From NCBI GenBank assembly GCA_017882545.1, contig JADGPG010000068.1:1-35009 (forward strand): a stretch of 35,009 nt of DNA, read 5' to 3'. Under the pieces are notes generated by a model that was not told where the DNA came from, ran no database searches, and saw nothing but the letters and a program-made list of their open reading frames with translations. This stretch comes from Thermoleophilia bacterium. GTDB lineage: Bacteria > Actinomycetota > Thermoleophilia > Miltoncostaeales > Miltoncostaeaceae. Made by a program: the position numbers and the translations under genes. Shown piece after piece: positions 1-6,410 of this stretch (positions are counted from its first letter, which is position 1; the number at the start of each line of letters is the position of its first letter).

Positions 1-4
1 ATCG

Positions 5-715
5 ATGCTTGCGCTGCTGACTGCCGGGTCGCTGATGCTGCCGGTCGTCGCCCGAGCCGCGCGCGGCTCGGGACAGCCGGTCCCGAGGTCTCAGGCTGTG
101 GTCACCTTGCTTGCCGCGCATGTTGTGCGGGCCCGCCCGCGTATCGCGAGCAGACGCGTAGCGTCGGTTAGCGCAACACGCCCCATCACCGGCGAGCCCA
201 CAGTGCTGCCGATCCTCGGCCAGTCGATCGATGGCGCAGGTCGGGTGTGGCTGCGCGTGCGCCTTCCTGGTCGGGCCCTCAGAGGTGCGCAACCACCACC
301 GACGGGCTGGATCGAGGCAACCAAGTCGCGTCGAAGGACCACGCCATGGCACATTGTCATCATCTTGAGCTCGCGACAGCTGGTCGTCTATCGCTACGGT
401 CGACGGATGCACACGTTTCGGGCGATCACCGGGAAGTCCTCGACTCCCACACCGCAGGGCCTGTACTTCGTCGAGGAAGACGTCAGGATGTCGCCCAATG
501 CCCCAGGCGCCCCCTTCGCCTTGGCCCTCAGCGCTCGATCGCACGTCTATACGCAGTTCGATGGCGGTCCGGGCCAGATCGCCATCCACGGGGTCGCCCA
601 TCTTCCCGGGCAGCTCGGGGCCGCTGCCTCGCACGGATGCGTTCGGCTTGCTAACCGGGCGATTACCTGGCTTTGGAAGCACATCGGGGCGGGCGTGCCG
701 GTCACCATCCACTAA
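5..715 (+). CDS. L,D-transpeptidase (YkuD domain), 5' end possibly cut
   Basis: Probable exported peptidoglycan L,D-transpeptidase, forming 3-3 cross-links or attaching proteins to the wall by acyl transfer through a catalytic cysteine. The C-terminal half (about residues 115-236) is a YkuD domain with the signature SHGCVRL (Cys212) and the upstream histidine of IHG (His195), the usual H-x13-SHGC arrangement. The region before it (about 60-110) looks like a small SH3-type module ending in GWI. The N-terminus is hydrophobic (LALLTAGSLMLPVVARA), like a signal peptide, but lacks the usual leading basic residues. The frame is open to the window edge, so the true start probably lies upstream. A GC-rich hairpin about 50 bases downstream may end the transcript. 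Substrate and enzyme class are inferred from the family. Confidence 0.88.
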   Translation: MLALLTAGSLMLPVVARAARGSGQPVPRSQAVVTLLAAHVVRARPRIASRRVASVSATRPITGEPTVLPILGQSIDGAGRVWLRVRLPGRALRGAQPPPTGWIEATKSRRRTTPWHIVIILSSRQLVVYRYGRRMHTFRAITGKSSTPTPQGLYFVEEDVRMSPNAPGAPFALALSARSHVYTQFDGGPGQIAIHGVAHLPGQLGAAASHGCVRLANRAITWLWKHIGAGVPVTIH

Positions 716-765
716 GACCATGTCGTAACGGGACCACGTCGGCCGCCTCGGACTGGCGCGCGAGT

Positions 766-800
766 CGCCCGCCAGCCTTTCGGCGGGCGGGCGTCTTCAT
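766..800 (+). terminator. Hairpin after the L,D-transpeptidase
   Basis: Perfect 8-bp inverted repeat CGCCCGCC / GGCGGGCG (766-773 and 782-789) with an 8-base loop. It is followed by a short, only mildly T-containing tail (GCGTCTTCATC). It sits about 50 bases after the L,D-transpeptidase stop and is a plausible intrinsic terminator for that gene. Confidence 0.5.
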
Positions 801-816
801 CGGTGACAATCGAGAG

Positions 817-1068
817 ATGACGCATCCGACGTGTGAGGTCAACATCGCCGGCCTCGTGGCCTTACGCCATGTCCCAGCTCGCTCACCCGGGCTCTCACCC
901 CTGACCGTCGCCGCGCTCGTCGGCAACTCGCCGGACCTCATCTGGAAGCACCACGCCCGGGAGTTTGACCGGTCCAACACGACCCTCCAGATCGACCTCG
1001 AGAGAGCCGTCCGCGCGGCACGTCCGTCGGTTTCCCACGATGGTGTTCGCACGAGACCATATCGTTGA
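817..1068 (+). pseudogene. Remnant of a tyrosine recombinase C-terminus
   Basis: An 83-codon frame contains ALRHVPARSPGLSPLTVAAL, then VGNSPDLIWKHHAREFDRS, then a helix-like tail LERAVRAARPSV. This follows the C-terminal half of phage-type integrases, whose usual form is LRHTFAS..., G(V/L)SPLTVAALLGHS, then a TYAH(E/L)FD catalytic-tyrosine block. Here the conserved LGHS has become VGNS, and the tyrosine of TYA is histidine (KHHAREFD). The catalytic core upstream of the LRH box is missing. I therefore read it as a decayed, inactive fragment. It lies about 0.9 kb from tRNA-Asn, and tRNA genes are common integration targets, but I found no flanking att repeat. It could instead be a chance resemblance in a non-coding stretch; the succession of boxes in the right order and spacing argues against that. 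Confidence 0.45.
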
Positions 1069-1092
1069 GCTGAGGCGACATGCGCAGGGCAA

Positions 1093-1114
1093 GAAAAAGC
1101 CCGCTTATGCGGGC
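1093..1114 (-). terminator. Intrinsic terminator, minus strand
   Basis: Six-bp GC stem (GCCCGC / GCGGGC) with an ATAA loop, followed on the minus strand by five T residues and then CTT. This is the most canonical intrinsic terminator in the window. No minus-strand protein gene is visible immediately upstream of it. Confidence 0.75.
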
Positions 1115-1234
1115 CGTTATCGTACGAGTGAAGCTGGTCTCTTCTACACTTCCGAAACGCCGCTTGACCAGTGGTCTCCCGGATCGGCGAACCAGCACTC
1201 TGTAAAGCGTGCAACCGGCTGGGTGTAACGATCC
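1093..1234 (-). ncRNA. Candidate structured small RNA
   Basis: On the minus strand three stem-loops follow one another. First, GGATCG / CGATCC closes a 54-base element (1234 to 1181) with an inner GCAC / GTGC hairpin. Second, a CTGGTC / GACCAG stem spans 1171 to 1134. Third, a terminator hairpin GCCCGC-ATAA-GCGGGC (1114 to 1099) runs into TTTTTC. No protein gene feeds this terminator, so an independent small RNA of roughly 140 bases is a reasonable guess. I do not recognise the family, and its 5' end is not defined by a clear promoter. Confidence 0.22.
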
Positions 1235-1409
1235 GACACGCCCGCCTGGCGCACCGCCTACGTCGCAGGTCCTGGCGACGGCCCTACATCCGGACCTATG
1301 GTGGGTGTGAGCGCATCCTCCCGTCGCTCGGCATCGCGCGACCGCGAACAAGGCAAATGCAGCATTCACCCCGTGCGTTGGGGAGCGCTCAATCTCGAAG
1401 GCTGACGAC

Positions 1410-1823
1410 ATGACAGATATTCCAAGGCCAACCGGAGGCTCACGTGCGGCGCCGGAATTGCAGCCGGCGGGAGCGTCGGGCAATGTCAGCGCGGCGCTCT
1501 CACTGGGACGGCGGGGTGTGTGGGCGCTTATCCTCGGCGTGCTCGGGATCGCACTTCCGTGGGCGCTACCGCTGGCAGTATGGGGGGTCAGCGGGAGCGC
1601 TCCCGCCACTTCCGTAACCGTAGCGCTCTTTGCTGAGTCAATCGTTACCGGGATTGTGTGTTCCTTAGCAGCCGTCATCCTCGGTGTTGCCGGTTGGAGG
1701 CGGGTAGGGAGCCGAAGTGAGGCGATCGGCGCGGGGCTCGGCGTGCTTGGAATTCTCTGTAGCCCGGTCGTAGTTACTACCGTCTATCTGCTCTTCCATG
1801 GGATGGGCGACCTCAGGCGGTAA
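1410..1823 (+). CDS. Small membrane protein (DUF4190-like)
   Basis: A 137-residue protein of unknown function. After a polar Pro/Gly/Ala-rich N-terminus (about 1-32) it has three hydrophobic segments at roughly residues 36-58 (GVWALILGVLGIALPWALPL), 65-92 and 104-128. The repeated GVLGI/AVILGVAG pattern and the small basic loop between the last two segments (GWRRVGSRSEAIGAGLGVLGI) resemble DUF4190-type membrane proteins, which commonly follow an N-terminal Pro-rich stretch. The start ATG is preceded by GAAGG at 8 bases. It stands alone on its strand between the decayed patch and tRNA-Asn, so the neighbourhood gives no functional hint. Confidence 0.6.
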   Translation: MTDIPRPTGGSRAAPELQPAGASGNVSAALSLGRRGVWALILGVLGIALPWALPLAVWGVSGSAPATSVTVALFAESIVTGIVCSLAAVILGVAGWRRVGSRSEAIGAGLGVLGILCSPVVVTTVYLLFHGMGDLRR

Positions 1824-1964
1824 ACCCGGCTGGGGTGTTCGGGAAGCGCTCGACCGGCGGGATGAAAGCGGTTCGCGTTGCCCATTCGCCGGCGTCCCGT
1901 TACGACGGCATTGGGGAAACGCGGCTTCCTGGCTACTTCAGAAGTCTCTCTAGAAGAGGTCAAG

Positions 1965-2037
1965 CTCCTCGGACTGGACTCGAACCAGTAACCCTTCGAT
2001 TAACAGTCGAATGCTCTACCAATTGAGCTACCGAGGA
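1965..2037 (-). tRNA. tRNA-Asn (GTT)
   Basis: The minus strand folds as a full cloverleaf. The acceptor TCCTCGG pairs with CCGAGGA, and the discriminator base is G, as usual for Asn. The D arm is GCTC...GAGC. The anticodon stem TTCGA / TCGAA encloses CTGTTAA, giving anticodon GTT. The T arm is ACTGG-TTCGAGT-CCAGT. CCA is not encoded. A TACGAT -10 hexamer lies 18 bases upstream (2061-2056), just after the methyltransferase stop, so the tRNA can have its own promoter. Confidence 0.96.
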
Positions 2038-2055
2038 CTGCGGTCGCGCGCTGGG

Positions 2056-2061
2056 ATCGTA
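2056..2061 (-). promoter_or_regulatory. -10 hexamer of tRNA-Asn
   Basis: TACGAT on the minus strand, 18 bases before the first tRNA base. The same hexamer precedes the methyltransferase, rhomboid and dksA-like genes in this window. No clear -35 is visible. Confidence 0.45.
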
Positions 2062-2066
2062 GCGAA

Positions 2067-2762
2067 TCACCCCGCCGTTCGGGAGTCCGAGCCGGCCGGT
2101 GGGTGTGGCGCAAAGCGGTGGACGTAGATGATTGGGCCTTGCTCGTCGGGGCGCCCCGCAGCGCGCCGCTCGGTGCGGGAATATGCCCACCCGGCATCAC
2201 GGAGTGCGCCAACGAGCGCGTTCGCATCCGGTCGGCGCGGATCGGCGATGATCACCTCGGTCACAGGCGATGCGATTTCGCGAATCAGCGGCGCCAATTG
2301 ATCGGCGTGCCGGCGCTCATAGGCGACGTCCGCGCCGATGATGAGCTCGAACGGGCCGCACGCGCGAAGCGCGTCTGGTGGGGCCGCCCAATCCACCTCC
2401 ATCGTCGCGAGCGGGCCCAGTCCGGCGGCACGGGCGTTCGCACGGGCGAACTCGAGGGCGATCGGATACCAATCTGTTGCGAGCGGGCGAGCGCCTCGGG
2501 CGAGTGCGACGATCGACGGGAGACCGAGGCCCGCGCCGAGCTCGAGGACGCGGTCGCCACGGACATCCCTGTCCGCCAGCTCCGCGGCCAGGATACGCCC
2601 CGACGGCCAGAGATCCGCCCAATAGGGCAGGCGCTCGTCGTGGGCGTACTCGTCCTCGTCGATAAGCTCGTCAGCCGCTCGCGGATGGGTGATGGCGAAC
2701 TCGCGATCACCGATCTGCACGCGTTCGGTGATCAGATCGTAGCCGTCAGGGAAGAGACTCAC
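2067..2762 (-). CDS. Class I SAM-dependent methyltransferase (METTL/NNT1-like)
   Basis: A 231-residue protein with the Rossmann SAM-binding motif RVLELGAGLGLPSI (motif I at about 71-84), preceded by LPYWADLWPSG (46-55). That combination is typical of the METTL21/nicotinamide N-methyltransferase-like group (Methyltransf_16), many of which methylate protein lysines. A later DVAYERRH segment matches the D-x-x-Y region that follows motif IV in this group. The target is unknown. The start is GTG at 2762 with no Shine-Dalgarno; TACGAT lies 8 bases before it, so a leaderless mRNA is likely. tRNA-Asn follows 29 bases downstream on the same strand. Confidence 0.82.
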   Translation of the reverse strand: MSLFPDGYDLITERVQIGDREFAITHPRAADELIDEDEYAHDERLPYWADLWPSGRILAAELADRDVRGDRVLELGAGLGLPSIVALARGARPLATDWYPIALEFARANARAAGLGPLATMEVDWAAPPDALRACGPFELIIGADVAYERRHADQLAPLIREIASPVTEVIIADPRRPDANALVGALRDAGWAYSRTERRAAGRPDEQGPIIYVHRFAPHPPAGSDSRTAG

Positions 2763-2770
2763 GGCGTGGG

Positions 2771-2776
2771 ATCGTA
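2771..2776 (-). promoter_or_regulatory. -10 hexamer, methyltransferase (leaderless)
   Basis: TACGAT followed by 8 bases and the GTG start at 2762. There is no room for a ribosome binding site, so transcription should begin at or next to the start codon. Confidence 0.5.
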
Positions 2777-2805
2777 CCCGGCTGGAGAGCTGCGGCCAGG
2801 ACCGC

Positions 2806-2839
2806 TATCCTCCACCGGTCGATCGCAAGTGGTGAGGAG
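2806..2839 (+). promoter_or_regulatory. -10 hexamer and Shine-Dalgarno of the acidic zinc protein
   Basis: TATCCT (2806-2811) is followed by a leader of roughly 28 bases. The leader carries GAGGAG (2834-2839) six bases before the ATG at 2846. This is a leadered promoter, in contrast to the leaderless arrangement of the divergent methyltransferase. Confidence 0.45.
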
Positions 2840-2845
2840 CGTTGG

Positions 2846-3280
2846 ATGAGTGAGGAGACCGAGGGCGCGGCCGAGGTGCAGGCTGAGGTCGAAGAGACCG
2901 TCGAGGCCACCGTCGCCGTCGAGGAGGCCCCCGAAGCAGAGGGCGTCGACGACGCGCCTGCCGCAGAGGAAGAGGTCGCCGACGCGCCCGCCGCAGACGC
3001 CGAGATCGCCGACGAGCCAGTCGCAGAGGCGCCCGTCGCCGAGGAGGCCGCCGCAGCTCCCGCCGTGGACACCGGACGTCGCGAAGCACAGCTGTACTTG
3101 TGCGAGCGAGGGCACCGCACCTTGATCCTGTGGGGTGACCCGCCTGCGACCTGCAATGCGCGCAAGACGCGCAACGAGGTGTGCGGCTTGACGCTGTACC
3201 ACTCGACTGAGCTTCCGGAGCAGGTCCAGAAGGCCCTGAACCCGATCAAGGCGTCGAAGAAGAAGTCCGGCAAGAAGTAA
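2846..3280 (+). CDS. Acidic-tailed zinc-ribbon-like protein, unknown function
   Basis: A 144-residue protein I do not recognise. Residues 1-75 are a low-complexity Glu/Ala/Val/Asp tract built from repeats such as EEVADAPAADAEIADEPVAE, probably disordered and strongly acidic. Residues 80-120 form a compact domain with Cys86, His90, Cys103 and Cys113 (CERGH ... C ... VCG), spaced like a small zinc ribbon. The C-terminus is lysine-rich (KASKKKSGKK). The acidic-ribbon-basic layout suggests a nucleic-acid- or ribosome-associated protein, but this is inference. The ATG has a strong Shine-Dalgarno (GAGGAG, 6-base spacing). A strong hairpin terminator follows. Confidence 0.75.
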   Translation: MSEETEGAAEVQAEVEETVEATVAVEEAPEAEGVDDAPAAEEEVADAPAADAEIADEPVAEAPVAEEAAAAPAVDTGRREAQLYLCERGHRTLILWGDPPATCNARKTRNEVCGLTLYHSTELPEQVQKALNPIKASKKKSGKK

Positions 3281-3301
3281 CCGCACGCCGATCGCGGGAT
3301 T

Positions 3302-3337
3302 GCCGACGGGCCGGGGGATTCTCCCCGGCCCGTCGGC
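3302..3337. terminator. Strong bidirectional terminator hairpin
   Basis: Perfect 15-bp inverted repeat GCCGACGGGCCGGGG / CCCCGGCCCGTCGGC with a 6-base loop, between two convergent genes whose stops lie 22 and 14 bases away. The plus-strand side is followed by GTTTCGG. It probably terminates both transcripts. Confidence 0.8.
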
Positions 3338-3350
3338 GTTTCGGGCGTCG

Positions 3351-5150
3351 CTAGCGGGCTTCCGCGGCGTCGACCATGCGCGTCATCTCGGCGAACCCGG
3401 CATCCCAGACATCGGGCGCGTGCAGGTCGACGCCCAGCGGCAACAGCAGGTCGGCCGGGGCCTGAGATCCGCCGGCGGCCAAGAAGCGCAGGTAGTCCTC
3501 GGCGAACGACTCCCCGCGGGCCCGGTACTGGGCGTAGAGCGCAAGCGTGGTCAGGTGCGCAAAGACATAGGCGTAGGTGTAGAAGCGGGTCGAGATGAAA
3601 TGCGGAATGTAGCTCCAGCCGACCCCGTACCCGTCAGGCAGTGCGATCGTATTCCCGTAGTACGCGCGGTTCGCGTCGATCCAAATCTCCGACAGGCGAT
3701 CCGCGGTGAGTGTCGCGCCCTCTGCCCGGGCGGCGTAGGCCCGCTGCTCGTACCGTGCGAGCACTGTCTGGCGGAAGACCGTCGCGAAGGATCCTTCGAC
3801 GCGTTCGCAGACGAGCGCACGCCGAGTGGCTGGATCGGACTCGGTCTCCAACAGGTGGTCGAAGGTCAGTAACTCGGCAAACGTGGACGGCACCTCGGCC
3901 AACGCGAGGCCGGTATGCATCGACAGCGCCGACTGCCGCTCAGCCGAGAGGGTGAAGTGCATGCCGTGGCCCAGTTCATGGGCCAGGGTCATGACGTCGT
4001 TCATCTGGTCGGTGAAGTTCATCAGCACGTACGCGGGGGCGTCTTGGGCGCAGGGCGCGCAGAAGGCACCGCCACGCTTGCCGGCCCGCGGCTCGGCGTC
4101 GACCCGGCGCTCGATGAAGAAGTCGCCGGCGACGCGTGCGATCCGCTCCGAAAAACGGCTGAATGCGGTTTCGACCAGTGTCCGAGCCTCGGCGAAGACG
4201 ACGGCGCGTCCCGTGCCGATCGGTGCGTACTGGTCCCAGAGCTCGAGCCGGTCAAGTCCGAGGATTCCGGCCTTGGCGACGAACCACCGCTGGGCGAGGC
4301 CGAAGTTGGCCTCGACCGCCGCCATCATTCGCTCGACGACCGCCCCGTCGAGCTCGTTGTTGAGGTGAGTGCGGTCCATGGGATTGCCATGACCCCGAAG
4401 CCGGTCCATCGCAAGGCGGTCGCCAACGAGCGTGTCGTAGACCTGGGCGAGGGTGTCGGCTTCCGGATCCAGGCCGGCGTAGAGCGCCTCAAGCGCCCGG
4501 CGGCGCAGGTCCCGGTTCGGGTCGCGGACGTAGGCGAGCAGTCGGTCGATCGTGTGCGGCTGCTGTCCGCCGCCGCCGCCGCCGTCGAACTCGACCTCGA
4601 GCGTCGAGGTGATCCTCCCAAACAGCGTCTGCCATGCGCTGACCGCCGCCGGTTCGCGCTCGGACAGCATGCGCTCCTCGGGCTCGCTCAGCATGAACGG
4701 TGCAAAGCGACGTGCGGCACGCAGGTAGTGAGCGTCGCGGGTGAGCTCCGACGCGCCCGCGAGTGCGTCTGCGCGCTCCTGCGGAAGCGCGAGCCACTCG
4801 AGGTCGAAGAATCGCAGGGCGTTGCCGGCGTCCACCATGCCGCGGTCGACGGCGGCAGCCAGGTCGCGGTTCTCCGTGTCGCTGACATCGGTCGCCTCGC
4901 GCAGGTGGGCATAGGAGGCGGCCCGGGAGAGGATGTTGTCGATTTCGGCCAGCTCGAACAGCGCTTCGGCCAGGTCGGGGGCCGTCATGGTTGCGAGGGC
5001 GCCGCGGTAGCGCCCCTCGAAAGCCTTGGCGCGGGTGATGCCGGCGTCGAGGAGCGTGCGGGCGTCGTCGGCGCTTGCCACCAGCGGCGACAAGTCCCAG
5101 CGCACGCCTTCGGCGTTGGGTCCGGGCATCGATACTGCTGAGGTCGTCAT
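3351..5150 (-). CDS. pepF: M3-family oligoendopeptidase F
   Basis: Zinc metallopeptidase of 599 residues, the normal length for PepF, cleaving short oligopeptides in the cytoplasm. The catalytic motif HELGHGMHF is at residues 391-399 (zinc ligands His391 and His395, catalytic Glu392), with the third-ligand region TGLALAEVPSTFAE about 28 residues further on. The N-terminal WDLSPL and the C-terminal YAYVFAHLTTLALYAQY and FLAAGGSQAPADLL segments are typical of the oligoendopeptidase F branch. No signal peptide is seen. A Gly-rich insert (DGGGGGGQQ) near residue 195 is unusual but looks like a loop. The ATG overlaps the stop of the upstream PHP gene by 4 bases (ATGA), so translation is probably coupled. 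Confidence 0.93.
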   Translation of the reverse strand: MTTSAVSMPGPNAEGVRWDLSPLVASADDARTLLDAGITRAKAFEGRYRGALATMTAPDLAEALFELAEIDNILSRAASYAHLREATDVSDTENRDLAAAVDRGMVDAGNALRFFDLEWLALPQERADALAGASELTRDAHYLRAARRFAPFMLSEPEERMLSEREPAAVSAWQTLFGRITSTLEVEFDGGGGGGQQPHTIDRLLAYVRDPNRDLRRRALEALYAGLDPEADTLAQVYDTLVGDRLAMDRLRGHGNPMDRTHLNNELDGAVVERMMAAVEANFGLAQRWFVAKAGILGLDRLELWDQYAPIGTGRAVVFAEARTLVETAFSRFSERIARVAGDFFIERRVDAEPRAGKRGGAFCAPCAQDAPAYVLMNFTDQMNDVMTLAHELGHGMHFTLSAERQSALSMHTGLALAEVPSTFAELLTFDHLLETESDPATRRALVCERVEGSFATVFRQTVLARYEQRAYAARAEGATLTADRLSEIWIDANRAYYGNTIALPDGYGVGWSYIPHFISTRFYTYAYVFAHLTTLALYAQYRARGESFAEDYLRFLAAGGSQAPADLLLPLGVDLHAPDVWDAGFAEMTRMVDAAEAR

Positions 5151-6010
5151 GGGCCCGAGGCTACACGGTCGACCAGCGCCGAGTGGATGAGGTCGGCTGT
5201 CGCGTCCGGGAGCGGCGGCCGGCCGGTTTCGCCGAGGTCGCTACGTCCGGTGGCGGGCCCGTGGAAGTCGGAACCGCCGGTCGCCACCAGCCCCAGACGC
5301 CGGGCGATGCGGGCGTAGCCGACGTGCTGTTCGGGAGTGTGTTCGGCCCGGTGGACCTCGATGGCCCACAGCCCAAGATGGCGCAGGTGGGCAACGTACG
5401 ATTCAAGGCCACGCAGCCCGAGGCGCAGCGTGGCCGGGTGTGCGAGGGCGGTGATCCCGCCGGTTGCCTCGACGGCTCGGATCGCCTCACGCGGCGTGAG
5501 CAGTTCGTGGGGGACAAACGCCGGCGCGTCGTCCCCGAGTAGTCTCGCGAACGCGTCAGCGCGGTCGTCAGCATGCCCGGACGCCACGAGCGCGTCGGCG
5601 AGATGCGGCCGCCCGATCGACCCGACCGCGGCCGCCCGCACCGCGTCCAGGTCGATGGGGGCCCCAAGCTCGGACAGCCGTGATGCGATCCGCTCCGCGC
5701 GCAGGAGCCGCGCCTGCTGGAGGTCGCGCAACAGGCCGCGCAGGGCGGGCGGATCCGAGGATGGCAGGTAGGCGACCAGGTGCAGCTGGCCCTGTGGCGC
5801 ACGCACGCTCAGCTCGACGCCCGGGATGACGGTGACTCCGAGGCGTGCACCGGCTGTCACGGCGTCGCCGAGCCCGTCGAGCGTGTCGTGGTCCGTGATC
5901 GCCAGCGTGCTGACCCCCCGCGCCGCGGCTCGGGCGACCACGTCGGCGGGGGCCAGGCTGCCGTCGGAGGCGTGTGTGTGGGCGTGGAGGTCGATGGTCA
6001 CGGCAGGCAT
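5147..6010 (-). CDS. PHP-domain phosphoesterase (RNase AM/TrpH-like)
   Basis: PHP-family metal-dependent phosphoesterase related to YciV/TrpH (RNase AM), which digests RNA and nucleotides from the 5' end or acts on 3',5'-nucleotides. The start region DLHAHTHASDG (His9, His11, Asp16), then ITDHDT, PGVELS, and the C-terminal AHPA and TGGSDFHG segments supply the usual multi-metal ligand set. From ATG 6010 the protein has 287 residues, and the PHP core begins within seven residues. ATG 6034 in the same frame (MPSAPTATMPAV) is possible; neither has a Shine-Dalgarno. Longer readings into the divergent SUI1 gene are unlikely. It heads an operon with pepF through a 4-base overlap. Confidence 0.85.
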   Translation of the reverse strand: MPAVTIDLHAHTHASDGSLAPADVVARAAARGVSTLAITDHDTLDGLGDAVTAGARLGVTVIPGVELSVRAPQGQLHLVAYLPSSDPPALRGLLRDLQQARLLRAERIASRLSELGAPIDLDAVRAAAVGSIGRPHLADALVASGHADDRADAFARLLGDDAPAFVPHELLTPREAIRAVEATGGITALAHPATLRLGLRGLESYVAHLRHLGLWAIEVHRAEHTPEQHVGYARIARRLGLVATGGSDFHGPATGRSDLGETGRPPLPDATADLIHSALVDRVASGP

Positions 6011-6063
6011 CGTCGCGGTCGGGGCGGACGGCATCAGCGGACGTTGTGGTTGTGCAGGTGCGT

Positions 6064-6069
6064 TAGTCT
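6064..6069 (+). promoter_or_regulatory. -10 hexamer, SUI1-like gene (leaderless)
   Basis: TAGTCT followed by 8 bases and ATG 6078, with no ribosome binding site. On the other strand a weaker TAACGC (6065-6060) overlaps it and could serve the PHP gene. Confidence 0.35.
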
Positions 6070-6077
6070 GGGCCCCG

Positions 6078-6410
6078 ATGCCCTCCGGACGCCATTCCGA
6101 GAACACGCGCCTGGTGTACTCGTCGGAGACGGGTCGCATCGAGGAGCGGCCAGGCACGCCGTCCGCCGCCCCGCCGGGCGACGGGATGGTACGTATCTCG
6201 CGGACCTCGTCGGGACGCAAGGGCAAGACGGTCACGCTTGTGACCGGCGTCCCGGCGAACGAGGCCTCCGAGCTGGTGCGGGAGCTCAAGCGGCTGTGTG
6301 GATCCGGCGGGGCGGTCAAGGACGGGGTCGTCGAGATCCAGGGGGATCACCGCAACAGGATTCTCGCGCACCTGACCGGGCGCTACCGCATCAAAATGGC
6401 GGGTGGCTAG
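6078..6410 (+). CDS. SUI1/eIF1-like translation factor (YciH family)
   Basis: A 110-residue protein ending in a SUI1 domain (about 48-110). It carries SSGRKGKTVTLVTGV, the C-S-x-GGAVKDG block (LCGSGGAVKDGVVEIQGDHR) and the closing hydrophobic strand of the eIF1 fold. Bacterial YciH relatives bind the 30S subunit and influence start-codon selection or silence translation under stress. The N-terminal 47 residues (VYSSETGRIEERPG) are the usual short lead of YciH. The start ATG was chosen because it gives the canonical length and follows a -10-like hexamer by 8 bases. Its stop TAG overlaps the stop of the convergent ppx gene. A factor acting on initiation is notable in a window rich in apparent leaderless genes, but a link is speculation. 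Confidence 0.88.
   Translation: MPSGRHSENTRLVYSSETGRIEERPGTPSAAPPGDGMVRISRTSSGRKGKTVTLVTGVPANEASELVRELKRLCGSGGAVKDGVVEIQGDHRNRILAHLTGRYRIKMAGG

Larger units (their letters stand above)
716..1409. other. 694-base gap without an intact gene
   Basis: No intact protein gene stands out between the L,D-transpeptidase and the small membrane protein at 1410. The long open frames here have implausible composition. What can be supported is a plus-strand hairpin (766-789), a decayed tyrosine-recombinase C-terminus (817-1068), and a minus-strand series of stem-loops ending in an intrinsic terminator (1093-1234). Together these suggest a small decayed mobile or accessory patch close to tRNA-Asn. Confidence 0.5.

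Noticed and set aside
1150-1240. A plus-strand tRNA-Tyr-like stretch (CTGTAAA loop with a nearby GCAC/GTGC pair)
   Set aside because: The 5-bp anticodon stem, the TTCGA T-loop and an acceptor stem of normal length are missing. It is better explained as part of the stem-loop series on the minus strand.
938-1678. A 246-codon minus-strand frame across the gap and the small membrane gene
   Set aside because: Low-complexity Ser/Arg/Ala composition, no motif, no ribosome binding site, and it runs through the terminator at 1093-1114.
1835-2026. Short plus-strand frame ending at tRNA-Asn
   Set aside because: Its C-terminus (RTGLEPVTLRLTVECSTN) is the familiar false translation across the complement of a tRNA gene.
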